DNA of 35,000 bases from Halisarca cf. caerulea (lineage: Eukaryota; Porifera; Demospongiae; Chondrillida; Halisarcidae), in assembly GCA_963170055.1 (NCBI GenBank), contig CAUJGJ010000013.1, positions 32,501-67,500 of the forward strand. The letters run 5' to 3'. Made by a program: the position numbers and the translations under genes. Below are positions 12,801 to 20,719 of the stretch, in pieces (the first letter of the stretch is position 1; every line of letters begins with the position of its first letter). The notes beneath the pieces are model-generated. The model made no database searches. It had not been told where the DNA came from and worked only from the letters and a program-made list of their open reading frames with translations.

Positions 12801-15800
12801 GCACAGATATCGGAAAGTCGTCTAGCACGTTCTTCCACATGTCTGTTGACTTCCTACAGGCATGTAGTCAGTTAACTAGCTAAGAGTACAGGTTTTTGTA
12901 CAAGATTTACTAAACGAAGTGTCATGAAAACAAATACCAGTATGGCCGGTATATCTTTACATGCAAGGGGTTGACATTTCAGGGGTTAAGATCTAGAATA
13001 GCAGGTTCCATGCACTGTACATACATATACATGCACCTACCCAACATAATGCGTACATGACTATCACAAAGTACTGAAGAAACCATACATAACTCAATAA
13101 TATCACACCTTGCAGATGGGTGTAAATATGCATTCCTGCACATCCAGCGCAAAGTAGCCTTGAGCAACCACACATGATATTTTCCAGGACTGCAAAACAG
13201 GGATGTACGATGGAAGAAGTGTGCCCAGGGTATAGACATATTCATCAGGGATAGAAAGAAATACAACTATGCTGCCATCTGCTAGACCATCAAAGTAGAC
13301 AGGGCGAATGTGCAATGAATCCTGAAGGAAATCCCGCAATTTCAAAATATCTCCCAGCATTATTTCCTCTGGACTTGCCTGCACCTCCATCATCACATAG
13401 CAACCAGAAGGGTGTACTTTTGATTTTATTCCTTCTTTTTTACATTTAATCAGGAATTTCTTCAATTTGCATGACAAACATTGCTCATATGATTCTAACT
13501 TATCTTTCAGCCCTCTTTTTGGTAAGAATTCCACTATTACTTGGACTAATCTGATGTTGAGGAAATCCCATTTATCATCCAGATACTTCAACAACTCCTC
13601 TGAATCATCTGGTAATTCTGGTGGTGGACTTGTGCGTGATGGGCGGAGATGTTGGCAAAGAATACGCTTCAAAGCAGACAATTTACTTGTTGAAGTTTTT
13701 TTAACTGTTTCCGCTAAAGCTCCAACAAGCTTGCCAAATTCATTTTTCAGCTTCTCTTCTAAGGGGTAGTATCCTGGGACAGATGGAAAATTGTTAAAGG
13801 AAGCTTGTGGAAGAGATTTATTGAGTATAGTGCTAGGCAATGCAGAATCTGGATTAAGAAAGAAAAATAATAGCCATAACTAGGCCTTATGTATATGCCT
13901 ACCGTATGGACCGAAACTTTCGCGGTACTAAACTTTCGCGTTTGCAAAAGTTTGAGGATTTTCGCGGTTTAAACTTTCACGGTTAAAATTTAAGTCCGCC
14001 GACATTAGCAACATAGCTGCTGTTAATTTATTGCTTCTGTCTTTTGAGAGTTCATCGCATACTGCCTGTGCGGTAGAACCAGGTAAAAGTGAAGGGATAT
14101 CGGATCCGACGATTGACCATCCGCACTGAGCCGATGAATCTCGTGTAGAGTTCTTGTTGAAGTAGCGTAGGGTTGATATAGCGGCAGTAAAACGAACGAA
14201 AATTGTCTGGAATGGCAAGACGACACAAATGAATCTTATAAAGTTGCTGCTGTGCGCTCACGATGAAGGAAAATAGTCAATGGAGCAAAGATGCTCTGAC
14301 GGTATTGTACAATCCGTGTACCGCCAGCCATTTTGACTCCCCAAGAAATAAGACAATGCTGATTTTCGCGGATTATACTTTTTGCGGATGGCCACTGATC
14401 CGCGAAAAGCGCGAAAGTTTAGTACCGCGAAAGTTTCGGTCCATACGGTATAGCCCTATGCCCATCATGCATGCAACCCTGCATGTGCAACAAACAGCCC
14501 AACCTTGTTCCAATGATTCTTGACAATTGACAATTTTCTAACCTTAAAATCATTTCTTTTCATTTTAAAGTGTTTAATATGGTTCTTGTGCATGCATTTT
14601 TTACATGTCACTAACAATTATAGTTATAGTAGCTGTCAGTACAGCCATAAACAGAATTTATCCAAGCCAGGGCCGTAGCTAGATTCTGAAGAAAAATAAG
14701 GGGATTTCTAACAAGCCATGATCATGGGCACACGGTGTACAAAAAAAGTGGTATCATGGACACACTGCATGCACTATATAACAGCCTTTACTTACTGTTC
14801 AGTAACATATGGTATCAACACTGTGGCCACATGTATGCAAGGGAACACCATGCACATTTAATTTGTGTCAGACAAGCTATAGAAACAACTAAAAGAACAC
14901 AAAGCATGCATGAATGTAGTACATGTGCTCTCAGTGAACCATGCATGTCACTGTGGAGAAAAGTGTTGGGATTAATTGCATGATTGATTAGCATACTGCT
15001 GGCTTCAGATTAAAGGGATTTCTAATGAGGGAGTTTCCTGGCAACCAGGAAACCATGGCGCTATACGCCTCTGCAAGTCACCCATATATGCATGTAAACA
15101 TATACAGGTAGCATGTAAACCCCAATGCAGCCCAAATGACTATTTAAGGTGAACCTGTGATGAGAGACCACCTGTCTGCAGAGACAGCTAGCCTTTCTGG
15201 AACCACAGGGTGGTCTCTCAAACAAGTATATCACTGCATAGCATGTTTATTATGCAACTGTTATGATATTGTTGTAAAGTTGGGATGTTCAGCTTCTCCA
15301 TCAAACAAATTTCTTTTAAAGGTATGCAAAAGGCACAACTGGAAGTATAATTGGTTAAAACGGTGGCAAATCAACATTGAATGTCTCTTCTAGCTAGCTC
15401 TAACCTGTTTTGTGAGAAGAATAAGAAGCAGAAATTGCAACCTTTCTTGCTATGTAAACTTAAAAATCAAAATTTGGCCATGCAGGCATACACACGATAA
15501 GACACCTGGAATGCCCTTTTCACGACCCTCTACACATATAGGGATGATGTGGAAAAAAACATAGCCATCCATACATTAGAACTGACTGCATTTTCACAGA
15601 AAACTCACTTCTAGTACATTTTAGAGCTCCAAATGTTAGTATAGCCAACTCAACGACAATTGGCTTTTGCAACAGTTTTGAACCTTCTATAGGTGCCTTA
15701 TTATATATGCACCTGCCCCCCTATCAAGTGTAAAAGAGCACTCTAGGTGCCTTATTATATGGAGTACTACTCCATATGTAGGATTGACACGGAAAAACAT

Positions 15801-18800
15801 GGCCGCCATACATTAGCGGAAATTCATTTTCGTCCAAAAGCTAGCAGTAAGGAGCATAAATAGCTTTGTAAAGCATATTTAGGTGCATTTTAACAGACCA
15901 GCTACAAGACTAAACAGTTTAAAAGCTTCGCAATCCTATCTCTTTAAAGAAATTTAAAGTACACTCACTGAGGTATTGGTCTGTAACACCATTACCATAT
16001 TAAAATTATTACTCTTCTAGTCCTTTTTTCGGACTGAGCTACAGGTCGTCAGGAAGGGTCACGAGGTCTTATCTTTCATCAGCGAGCTCCAATTGTTAGC
16101 GCGAAGTACATTCTGGAGGTTTTAAAGCAATACCTACTTATCTAAAGCAAGAAAAAAATTATAGGCAAATCCCATATAATTGCCAGATCAGCCATTTTTG
16201 GATCAGCGAAATGACTACACTAGACTATACATGCAGTGTGTTAGATCATATTTCAGAGTCTATGGTTTGATCATAGACCATCAACTTTAGTGCTCTTTCG
16301 TTGAAGTCTTCATTTCCAGGTGGGTACACTGCTTTTAGTCAAGTAGCTGCATAGGTATAGTTTGTTTATCCTACAAGATTTCATTGCGTTCCTTTCTCAA
16401 CTGCAGTGGAAACCTTCTTTAAATTCAACAGCCTCTATTCGAACAACTTCATTTTTAATTAAAAGAAAAACCACATGAACGAAGGTGTACATAAACCATT
16501 TAAAAATGGTAAAGGGATGTAGGATTGACACAGGACCATCCATAAAAACTATATCAAAAAAGGATCCTCCAAACAGACAGAGTTTAGTTGGACTGAGTGC
16601 ACATGCACAGCGCAAATTCCTACATCCCATAGCATATACATATGTGCAGGATGTAGGGATTTCCACAGTGTGCACTCAGTCCACTGTGTCTAGCCTTATA
16701 GACCCATCTAGTCTCATGTATGTATAGCCCTACGCCTGTCTAGCCCTATGCCTGTTCTGCCCTTTGCCCACCTAGCCCTGTGCCTGTTTCACAACTTACC
16801 CTTGTTCCAAGTGTTTTTGGAGGATCCTTTTTTAATGTAGCCTTCTCGGACAAACTGCAATAGTCAGTTCAGATTTGTGTCAATCGATTCCCTTGACCAT
16901 TTTTTAAAATGGTTTATACACCCTTCATAATTATGTATGTCTGGCCAAATTTTGAAAGTTTACATACTATTAGCAAGAAAGGTCGCAATTTCAGCTTCTT
17001 ATTCTTCTTGCAAAACAAGTTAGAGCTCACTAGAAGAAACATTCAACAATGATTTGCCACCATTATAACTAATTATACTTCCATGCAGCTGTGCCTTTTG
17101 CATACCTTTAAAAGAAATTTGTTTGATGGAGAAGCTGAACATCCCAACTTTACGACAAAGTCATAATAGTTGCATAATACCTTTAATACTACAATGCTAC
17201 CATGCAGTAACACTACATTTCAGAATGTTTACTTAGTGAGAAAGGTCACAATTTTGGCTTCTTTTTTCTGCTACTTATTATTCTCATATAGAACAGCTGG
17301 CTAGAGCTTGCTAGAAGAGACATTCTAGATTGATTTTACCACCATTTTAAATGATTCTACTCAGCGTAGTTACTTTCATACCTTAAAAGAAATTTGTTCG
17401 ATGAAGCTAAAAATCCTGACTTCACGACCAAAATGGTTCTAATCCACCAGTAAGAAAATGACCGGCTCACATTGGGCTGGTCCCATATTCATATATATAT
17501 ATGGCACCTCTTTTGTACTAATTCTCAGTAAAAATTTTGAATCCACAGATCAATAGGCATTTATTCAGTTATAAGTATGTTGTTACTGAAAATAATCCGA
17601 AATATTTCAAGCCAAAATTGCATGGACATGCAAGACCTGTTTAAAATCCTTGTAAAAATGGAAATGGGATGTAGAAATGACTGTCAATTCCACAAAAACA
17701 CTGAAACAATGTACAGAGGCATGTTGTACTGTGTATAGGTCTGCATACTATTTGAACATATATTCAAGTTGACATAGTATGTTTACATATACTGCTAATA
17801 GTAAACAACTTGGATAAACAATTTTTATGGCTATACAGCATTCACAGACGCACTATTATTACAAGTATATGCCATTGGACAAACCGTATAAAAATCAATG
17901 GCATTTGAAAATGGAAAAAAGATGTAGGGATGAATAATTGTCAATCATTTAAAAACATTTGAACAAGGTAGGGTTGTTTGCTACACAAGACAGGCATATA
18001 CAGGGCTATAGACATACAAGGGGCTAGACTGGCAGGCATACATGGGGCTAGACAAGCATATAGAACTAGACAGAGGTGGGTTGGACTGGGTACAGTGTGC
18101 AAATTCCTACATCCCGCATTACAGCTGCATGATTTAGGAATTCGATCCATGTATGTCTAGCCCTATATGCATGCATGTCTACCCCTATGCCCATCCGTAC
18201 CAAGCAGCTACTTTTAGCGCTTAACGAGCGGCCACTTTTTAGTTCAATTTTCATCAGCCACCTCTAAAGTTTCGACACACACAGAAAGGTAGTGCATTTC
18301 ACTTCTTAGTCACCAATCTGATGAAATTGAGTGAATTTATCACATGATGAATTTTTAGAGGAAATACGGTAGAACACTTTACCTGGTCCATTATTATACT
18401 TCACACACAATGCCATCTAGTAGTACTGAACAATACATACTCAAACTTTACAGTCTGAGGGCCACAATTCAGCTAGTAGGTACAAATATTTCAAGCCTGC
18501 ATAGAACAAGCCACAATAAGAAATTATTCAATATACGTACTGGGAGCTCCTGAGGATAATGAAAGCATCGCCATTGACCCGGGTATAAATTCCTCCTGCT
18601 GCTGGGGCATTCCCCCGTGCATTGGGAAAGGACTGACCATTGGCTGTTGAGCCATGGAAAAGACGGATGAATTGATGGATATGTCACCTACACATCATGA
18701 AGGAGATGGTTTACTGTAATAGTGACTGGACATCAGAATTTGTACAATTGGAACCCCTCTATTCCGAATACCTTTGGTCCATCAGAAAGGACTGCCCTGA

Positions 18801-20536
18801 TTATCGCAGTGTCCTCATTCCAGGGATTAAAGATGTACTGTGGCTAAATATAGTGAATCGCTTGGTTCCAATGGTTTGTATCCACACTAAAAGGGTGTCT
18901 GCAATTCAGGGGTCTCGATTAGAGGGGATGTCTGCAATTCAGGGGTCTGGATTAGAGCTGTCTGCAATTCAGGGGTCTGGATTAGAGGGGTGTCTGCAAT
19001 TCAGGGTCTGGATTAGAGCTGTCTACAATTCAGGGTCTGGATTAAAGGGGTGTCTGCAATTCAGGGGTCTGGATTAGAGGGGTGTCTGCAATACAGGGGT
19101 CTGGATTAGAGGGGTATCCCCAATTCAGGGGTCTGGATTAGAGGGGTTCCACTGTACACACATTACATCAAATGAATGCTTACTGGTGAGATTTGACGGC
19201 AAACTCTCTTTTATCTTTTCGCCCAATTCATTCATCCGCGGATAACCTTTCTCTGCAATCATGACTTCACAAAGCTTTGTTACTGATTCCTTGCTTCCCT
19301 GATTCTCCACGTGTTCGTATAGCATTGTGGCTGCGTCTCTACCAACAGCATCTTTTATTTCTTTGGCTAGACGCTCAGGTACAATGTTGTGATACTTTAA
19401 ATCATCACAAATGCTACGCGCATCTACGTCTGCAATGAACGCATCCCGAAAAGCTTTGAGAACCCCGATGATGTTCTCAAGCTCCTTTCCTAAGAAATCA
19501 GAATAGGCGGCGGTCGAGTTTTAAATTAGGCCATAGATACTCAAACCCCTGGATTGGAAACTCCCACAGCCCTGTGTGCTAGGTCTGTTGCGATGACGCA
19601 ATCACGGAAGTTTACATAACACGTTGTCTGAGTTTACATAACACGTGGCTGGCCATCCTTTGCAATACATGGCTCCTCTCAACAACCGTTAGAACGTGAT
19701 TTTCAGGGCAGTGCAACAGGAAGCGGAACTAATTCAGCAATGAAAAAGGCACACCAGTGCACGCAGCGCACCTAGACGATTCGAACAATACCAAACACGA
19801 AGTTTTACGAACGATATAGAGCTTCACAAGTGTTTCAAGGCGAACCCTTGTAAAAGAAGAAATTTGGTAACTTTATAACCTCTTCGAAGAACGTAGAGGG
19901 GTATCTTATACCTCAGTACACGCAGCAAGATGTGTTCTTCCTCAAGGATATAGTTTAAAGACTCTGTGTCCCACTTTAAAAGCGTGAAGTGTCGCAGACG
20001 TCGTATTTCAGTTTAGAACCGTGGTTTTGCTAGAACAGTGACCTATTCTGTGCAGATGGGTCTTTCGAAAGCAGTCATTTCTATTGTACAACATACTTCG
20101 ATGACGCTGACCAATGTAGACGGTTTGTACAGAACTCGTAGACTCCAGTAACGATGTCTGTTTGAAAGACACCGTCTTCATAAATTGCCCGCGGGGCGCA
20201 ACAGACCTAGAACACCGGAAGCATGACTTCACCGGTAATTAATACGCAATATACGTTATATAAACAATATAAATTTATACACAATACAAAGAGTTGCCAA
20301 TCCAGGGGTTTGAGTATCTATGATTAGGCAAAGGCATACATAAGCTAAACTGTATTACCAATCACGAACTTCCCAAATCCCTCGAAGGACAAGAATGTAC
20401 TGAAAAAAGGGTATTTGTCAATGAATCCGATGTAATCTGCTTCCAAGCCATCACTGTAAACGACGTAGTAGTAATCCTGGTCCTGGTCTGTCTGTAGCAC
20501 GTGATAGTCACGCACGTTTCCGATCCCACTATCGCT
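2313..20536 (-). CDS. CARD / helical-module / coiled-coil signalling protein (10-exon model)
   Basis: Ten minus-strand exons join with matching phases: 20359-20536, 19184-19489, 18541-18687, 13109-13848, 11101-11217, 6843-6968, 5313-5438, 4567-4773, 2568-2729 and 2313-2384. Together they give 726 codons plus stop. From the N-terminus: a lipocalin-like piece (about 1-59), a CARD (about 62-155), a Met/Gln/Pro linker (162-210), a 246-residue module, then a charged coiled coil (about 460-720). CARD plus coiled coil resembles the CARD9/CARMA adaptor plan, which suggests oligomeric scaffolding in cytoplasmic innate-immune or death signalling. The helical-plus-alpha/beta module between them is not part of that plan. 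No start Met is visible, so at least one 5' exon is missing. The 3' terminal exon is the weakest of the set. A possible ATTAAA poly(A) signal lies near 2192-2197. Confidence 0.7.
2568..2729 (-). CDS. CARD gene C-terminal acidic exon
   Basis: Acceptor ATTTGCTGTCAG, donor AAG|GTAAAG, 54 codons, phases 0/0. It contains EVLEQSDVTFEDILSRRFG, then a Met/Asp-rich tail. It could be a partner-binding peptide. No domain was recognised. Confidence 0.55.
2750..4566. other. Intron of the CARD gene; AT-rich, no gene seen
   Basis: This intron holds the (CA)n array at 3699-3868 and AT-rich sequence. At about 2905-3150 there are TTTCGCGG-like words ('ttttcacggatcc') like those near the ends of the TA-flanked elements elsewhere. 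I found no convincing exon on either strand. Confidence 0.5.
3699..3868. repeat. (CA)n compound microsatellite
   Basis: About 170 bp of CA units with short interruptions (catgcaca, cagcac, caaatataca). Confidence 0.95.
4567..4773 (-). CDS. CARD gene coiled-coil exon
   Basis: Acceptor TTGTCATGCAG, donor AAG|GTAAGT, 69 codons, phases 0/0. It is highly charged, including KLRVLQDKKDEIES and KEKDEIETDLKKTL, with leucines at coil spacing. It is a strong coiled-coil candidate. Confidence 0.68.
5034..5555. repeat. Tandem segmental duplicate, unit B
   Basis: Direct repeat of 6168-7085. It includes the intron text from TGCAGTACAGCACTT to CTGTAGCAAG, the exon at 5313-5438 and the text from GACCT..CTATGTATGTCAGAGG to ATAGGCACAGTCC. 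The match covers coding and intronic sequence alike, so this is a DNA-level duplication. Confidence 0.85.
5313..5438 (-). CDS. CARD gene coiled-coil exon, duplicate copy B
   Basis: Same size, borders and phases as the exon at 6843-6968. It starts DHLKSMEMKLKLKEEE and ends AHWKEMERRATSAE. Because the exon is 0/0 symmetric, either copy can be included, or both, without a frameshift. Confidence 0.65.
6396..6788. mobile_element. Foldback element of the GGGCTAG family inserted in one duplicate
   Basis: It begins near AAACCATTTAAAAAT, contains GGATCCTCCAAAAATACTTGG and repeated 'tagggctag..gggcat' words, then a perfect 23-bp hairpin at 6659-6717 (CTACATCCCGCATGTGCAGC and its complement). It ends with a fragment of the CATACATTAGCG family. 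Relatives are at 11312-11577, 16494-16925 and 17930-18200. Confidence 0.7.
6843..6968 (-). CDS. CARD gene coiled-coil exon, duplicate copy A
   Basis: Acceptor TACATAG, donor GAG|GTATAT, 42 codons, phases 0/0. It starts DQLESMKRKLKLKEEE and ends EHWKEMERRATSAE. It is paralogous to the exon at 5313-5438 (32 of 42 residues identical by hand). Confidence 0.65.
7086..8041. other. Intron stretch without recognised gene
   Basis: This is part of the CARD gene intron between 6968 and 11101. Several short open frames exist, but none has splice borders plus protein-like composition. 'GGGGAACTGACACC' at 7084 could be a repeat terminus. Confidence 0.4.
8042..8733. mobile_element. TA-flanked TIR element (CCGTATGGGTA family), 692 bp
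   Basis: The ends are CCGTATGGGTAAAAAATTTCG and the imperfect complement CGAAAATTTCTACCCTTACGG. Both are flanked by TA (8040-8041 and 8734-8735), the target-site pattern of Tc1/mariner-type transposition. There is no transposase inside. It is a MITE-like element. Confidence 0.75.
9041..9053. repeat. Poly-G run
   Basis: A run of about 13 G. The surrounding 85 bp (about 9000-9085) resembles 5575-5660 directly ('catagcagggttctat.caatgagggg'). Confidence 0.8.
9060..10110 (-). pseudogene. Degenerate Tc1/mariner transposase
   Basis: Fragments read in order on the minus strand. Near 9955: HVGRPQRPG (N-terminal HTH region, 'SGRPR'-like). At about 9420-9500: QWTVKG...TDTFKFNLYKSNG, matching the Tc1 'WTVEDW..FSDESKFNLYGSDG' motif with its first catalytic Asp. 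At about 9300-9350: VKHGGGNVM. At about 9066-9253: VFQHGNALIHPAKHMKSFL, matching 'FQQDNAPCHTAKSV'. The second catalytic Asp is replaced (QHGN) and the third acidic motif (SPDLNP) is lost. Frames shift between the parts, so it is inactive. Confidence 0.8.
10140..10681. mobile_element. TA-flanked TIR element (CCATATAGCGGG family), 542 bp
   Basis: Left end CCATATAGCGGGTAATATTCG. The right end is the imperfect complement (CGAAAATTACCTGCATGCTA...). TA lies on both sides. Non-autonomous. It inserted into or next to the dead Tc1 copy. Confidence 0.6.
10862..10985. repeat. Fragment of the ~600-bp dispersed family
   Basis: It matches the 12080-12195 end of the larger copy: 'aatgtatggcggccat.tttttccatgtcaatcctacatatggagtactaccgtactc'. 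Confidence 0.75.
11101..11217 (-). CDS. CARD gene coiled-coil exon
   Basis: Acceptor TTTCTGTAG, donor AAG|GTGAGA, 39 codons, phases 0/0. It contains MISLKDQLHVERYRFEEHM with heptad-like spacing. The exon begins the charged coil after the main module. Confidence 0.6.
11312..11577. repeat. GGGCTAG-family foldback repeat (one arm)
   Basis: Shares GGATCCTCCAAAAACACTTGG, repeated 'agggctag..gggcaa' words and CAAATTCCTACATCCC with the 6396-6788 copy, in the same orientation. Confidence 0.75.
11590..12195 (-). repeat. Dispersed ~600-bp repeat family, copy 1
   Basis: It runs in reverse-complement orientation to 15755-16360. Shared words include CAGCTAC..GACTAAAA, 'tttgcctat', 'gctaacaat.ggagctc', 'gacctgtagctcagt', 'tctttaaagagata' and 'atggcggccatgtttttcc'. 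The end forms a short hairpin (GGAGTACTACCGTACTCC-like). No coding capacity was seen. Confidence 0.75.
12196..13102. other. Intron stretch; possible exon on plus strand not confirmed
   Basis: It holds TTTCACG/TTCGCGAAA words typical of element ends (12230-12420 and 12510-12600). A plus-strand open frame at 12618-12875 includes PPPAFGKFCWCRNK, but I see no linked exons, so I do not call a gene. Confidence 0.35.
13109..13848 (-). CDS. CARD gene main exon: helical death-fold-like module plus alpha/beta segment
   Basis: Acceptor TTAATCCAG, 246 codons, donor AAG|GTGTGA. Without splicing the frame ends one codon later at TGA. After a Ser/Pro lead the residues are helical, including LKRILCQHL, then LDDKWDFLNIRLVQVIVEFL, then LESYEQCLSCKLKKFL. 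An alpha/beta part follows with HPSGCYVMMEV and DGSIVVFLSIPDEYVYTL. The order W-x-F-L plus a six-helix pack plus a 'GSIVV..SIP' strand-helix recurs, as I remember it, in many uncharacterised sponge, cnidarian and lancelet death-fold proteins. I know no function for it. This is the longest uninterrupted true coding stretch in the window. Confidence 0.75.
13902..14448. mobile_element. TA-flanked MITE with 39-bp perfect TIRs, 547 bp
   Basis: The first 39 bases (CCGTATGGACCGAAACTTTC...) are repeated perfectly in reverse at the end (...GAAAGTTTCGGTCCATACGG), with TA at 13900-13901 and 14449-14450. It sits 54 bp upstream of the main CARD-gene exon, inside the intron. It looks recently active because the TIRs are identical. 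No transposase. Confidence 0.88.
14449..15239. other. Intron stretch, no gene seen
   Basis: It contains a CCAGGGCCGTAGCTAG word near 14668, similar to an element end at 31647, and AT-rich unique sequence with GCATGCATG words. No exon was supported. Confidence 0.4.
15240..15470 (+). repeat. Repeat family R3, copy 1
   Basis: It is the reverse complement of 16955-17190 ('aaagttgggatgttcagcttctccatcaaacaaatttcttttaaaggtatgcaaaaggcac' and following). It forms one arm of a roughly 1.9-kb inverted pair that encloses the repeats at 15755-16925. Confidence 0.8.
15755..16360 (+). repeat. Dispersed ~600-bp repeat family, copy 2
   Basis: Inverted relative to 11590-12195. It starts with the palindrome TATGGAGTACTACTCCATA and CATGGCCGCCATACATTAGCG. 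Divergence between copies looks substantial, so these are old insertions. Confidence 0.75.
16494..16925. mobile_element. Complete GGGCTAG-family foldback element with both arms
   Basis: Left arm AAACCATTTAAAAATGGTAA.., right arm complement ..CCATTTTTTAAAATGGTTTA. Both carry GGATCCTCCAAA/TTTGGAGGATCC, ACTGAGTGCACA/TGTGCACTCAGT and CTACATCCC/GGATGTAGG. The flanks (GAAGGTGTAC and GTATACACCCTTC) extend the symmetry. Non-coding. Confidence 0.8.
16955..17190 (-). repeat. Repeat family R3, copy 2
   Basis: Reverse complement of 15240-15470, and a direct relative of the adjacent 17220-17435. Confidence 0.8.
17220..17435 (-). repeat. Repeat family R3, copy 3 (tandem to copy 2)
   Basis: Shares 'tttact.agtgagaaaggtc.caatttt.gcttctt' and 'ccttaaaagaaatttgttcgatg' with copy 2. 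Confidence 0.75.
17930..18200. repeat. GGGCTAG-family foldback repeat
   Basis: Contains CAAATTCCTACATCCCGCAT flanked by 'gggctagac.ggcat' words on the left and 'tgtctagccctat' words on the right, so both arms are present. The flanking 17440-17930 and 18200-18540 hold nothing I recognise. Confidence 0.65.
18541..18687 (-). CDS. CARD gene linker exon (Met/Gln/Pro-rich)
   Basis: Acceptor GATGTGTAG, donor A|GTACGT, 147 nt, phases 1/1. It encodes a disordered linker with MAQQPMVSPFPMHGGMPQQQ. It fits between the CARD exon and the exon at 13109-13848 without breaking frame. Confidence 0.6.
18745..19154. mobile_element. TA-flanked TIR element (CAGTGGAACC ends) with internal minisatellite
   Basis: The left end CAATTGGAACCCCTCTATTCC mirrors the right end ...GGATTAGAGGGGTTCCACTG, and TA lies at 18743-18744 and 19155-19156. 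CAGTGGAACC-type ends with a TA target are typical of pogo/Tigger-like non-autonomous elements. It sits wholly in the intron between the CARD exon and the linker exon. Without it that intron would be about 84 bp. Confidence 0.78.
18891..19147. repeat. Minisatellite, 26-32-bp unit
   Basis: About nine variants of GTCTGCAATTCAGGGGTCTG plus GATTAGAGGGG. Unit length alternates because some copies carry 'agctg' in place of 'aggggtg'. It amplifies the right TIR end of the element that contains it. Confidence 0.85.
19184..19489 (-). CDS. CARD-domain exon
   Basis: Acceptor TGATTTCTTAG, donor A|GTAAGC, 306 nt, phases 1/1. The frame is a six-helix-like alternation: helix 1 with LKAFRDAFIADV, then DDLKYHNIVPERL, EIKDAVGRDAATMLYEHVEN, KLCEVMIAEKGYPRMNELGE and KESL. 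The I/L-x-x-x-N-I-V-P pattern and a central 'L+-hV--+G' helix are typical of caspase recruitment domains, which bind other CARDs homotypically. Codons are clean across the whole exon. A DD or DED assignment is less likely because of helix lengths and the lack of the DD Trp. Confidence 0.68.
19532..20321. mobile_element. TIR element with 7-bp target duplication, 790 bp
   Basis: Ends CATAGATACTCAAACCCCTG (26 bp of perfect inverted match) are flanked by ATTAGGC on both sides. No transposase was recognised; the open frames inside are not protein-like. It occupies nearly all of the intron between the two first visible exons of the CARD gene; only about 72 bp of intron remain outside it. Confidence 0.8.
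20359..20536 (-). CDS. CARD gene, most 5' visible exon (lipocalin-like)
   Basis: Acceptor GGATTTTAG, donor G|GTAATA, 59 codons plus one base, phase 1 out. The frame includes YHVLQTDQDQDYYYVVYS and then GFIDKYPFF. The pattern Y-x-V-L-x-T-D-x-D-..-Y-x-x-V-Y-S resembles the second structurally conserved region of lipocalins (TDYxxY), here from memory and unverified. The trailing G joins the first GA of the CARD exon in frame. The intron between them is 869 bp, but 790 bp of that is a transposable element. No Met occurs in this frame. Confidence 0.5.
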
Positions 20537-20544
20537 CTAAAATC

Positions 20545-20640
20545 CGGTGTGACTAAAATGCGGAACGGAATGCGGAATGCGGAACGGAATGAACATAATG
20601 TCACATGGTCGGTCACGTGTTGTCATGCAGCACCATCTAA
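20545..20640 (+). promoter_or_regulatory. GC-rich motif block L (GTGACTAAAATGCGGAACGG), candidate divergent promoter
   Basis: Contains GTGACTAAAATGCGGAACGG, three further GCGGAA words and GTCACGTGTTGTCATGCAGC. The same series recurs on the opposite strand at 22788-22905. It lies in the ~200-bp gap between the most 5' visible CARD-gene exon (minus) and the plus-strand gene start, so a shared control region is plausible. Confidence 0.45.
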
Positions 20641-20719
20641 GCCGTTTTGCAGCGCGACGTCTAGCGAAGATATAATCGTTTTCTTCTGCTTTATTTCCAA
20701 GATTTTTCGCTATTTATTC

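Noticed and set aside
13967..14262. Overlapping minus-strand frames near 14.0-14.26 kb as a gene
   Set aside because: They lie inside the 547-bp TIR element, overlap in different frames and show no domain or splice sites.
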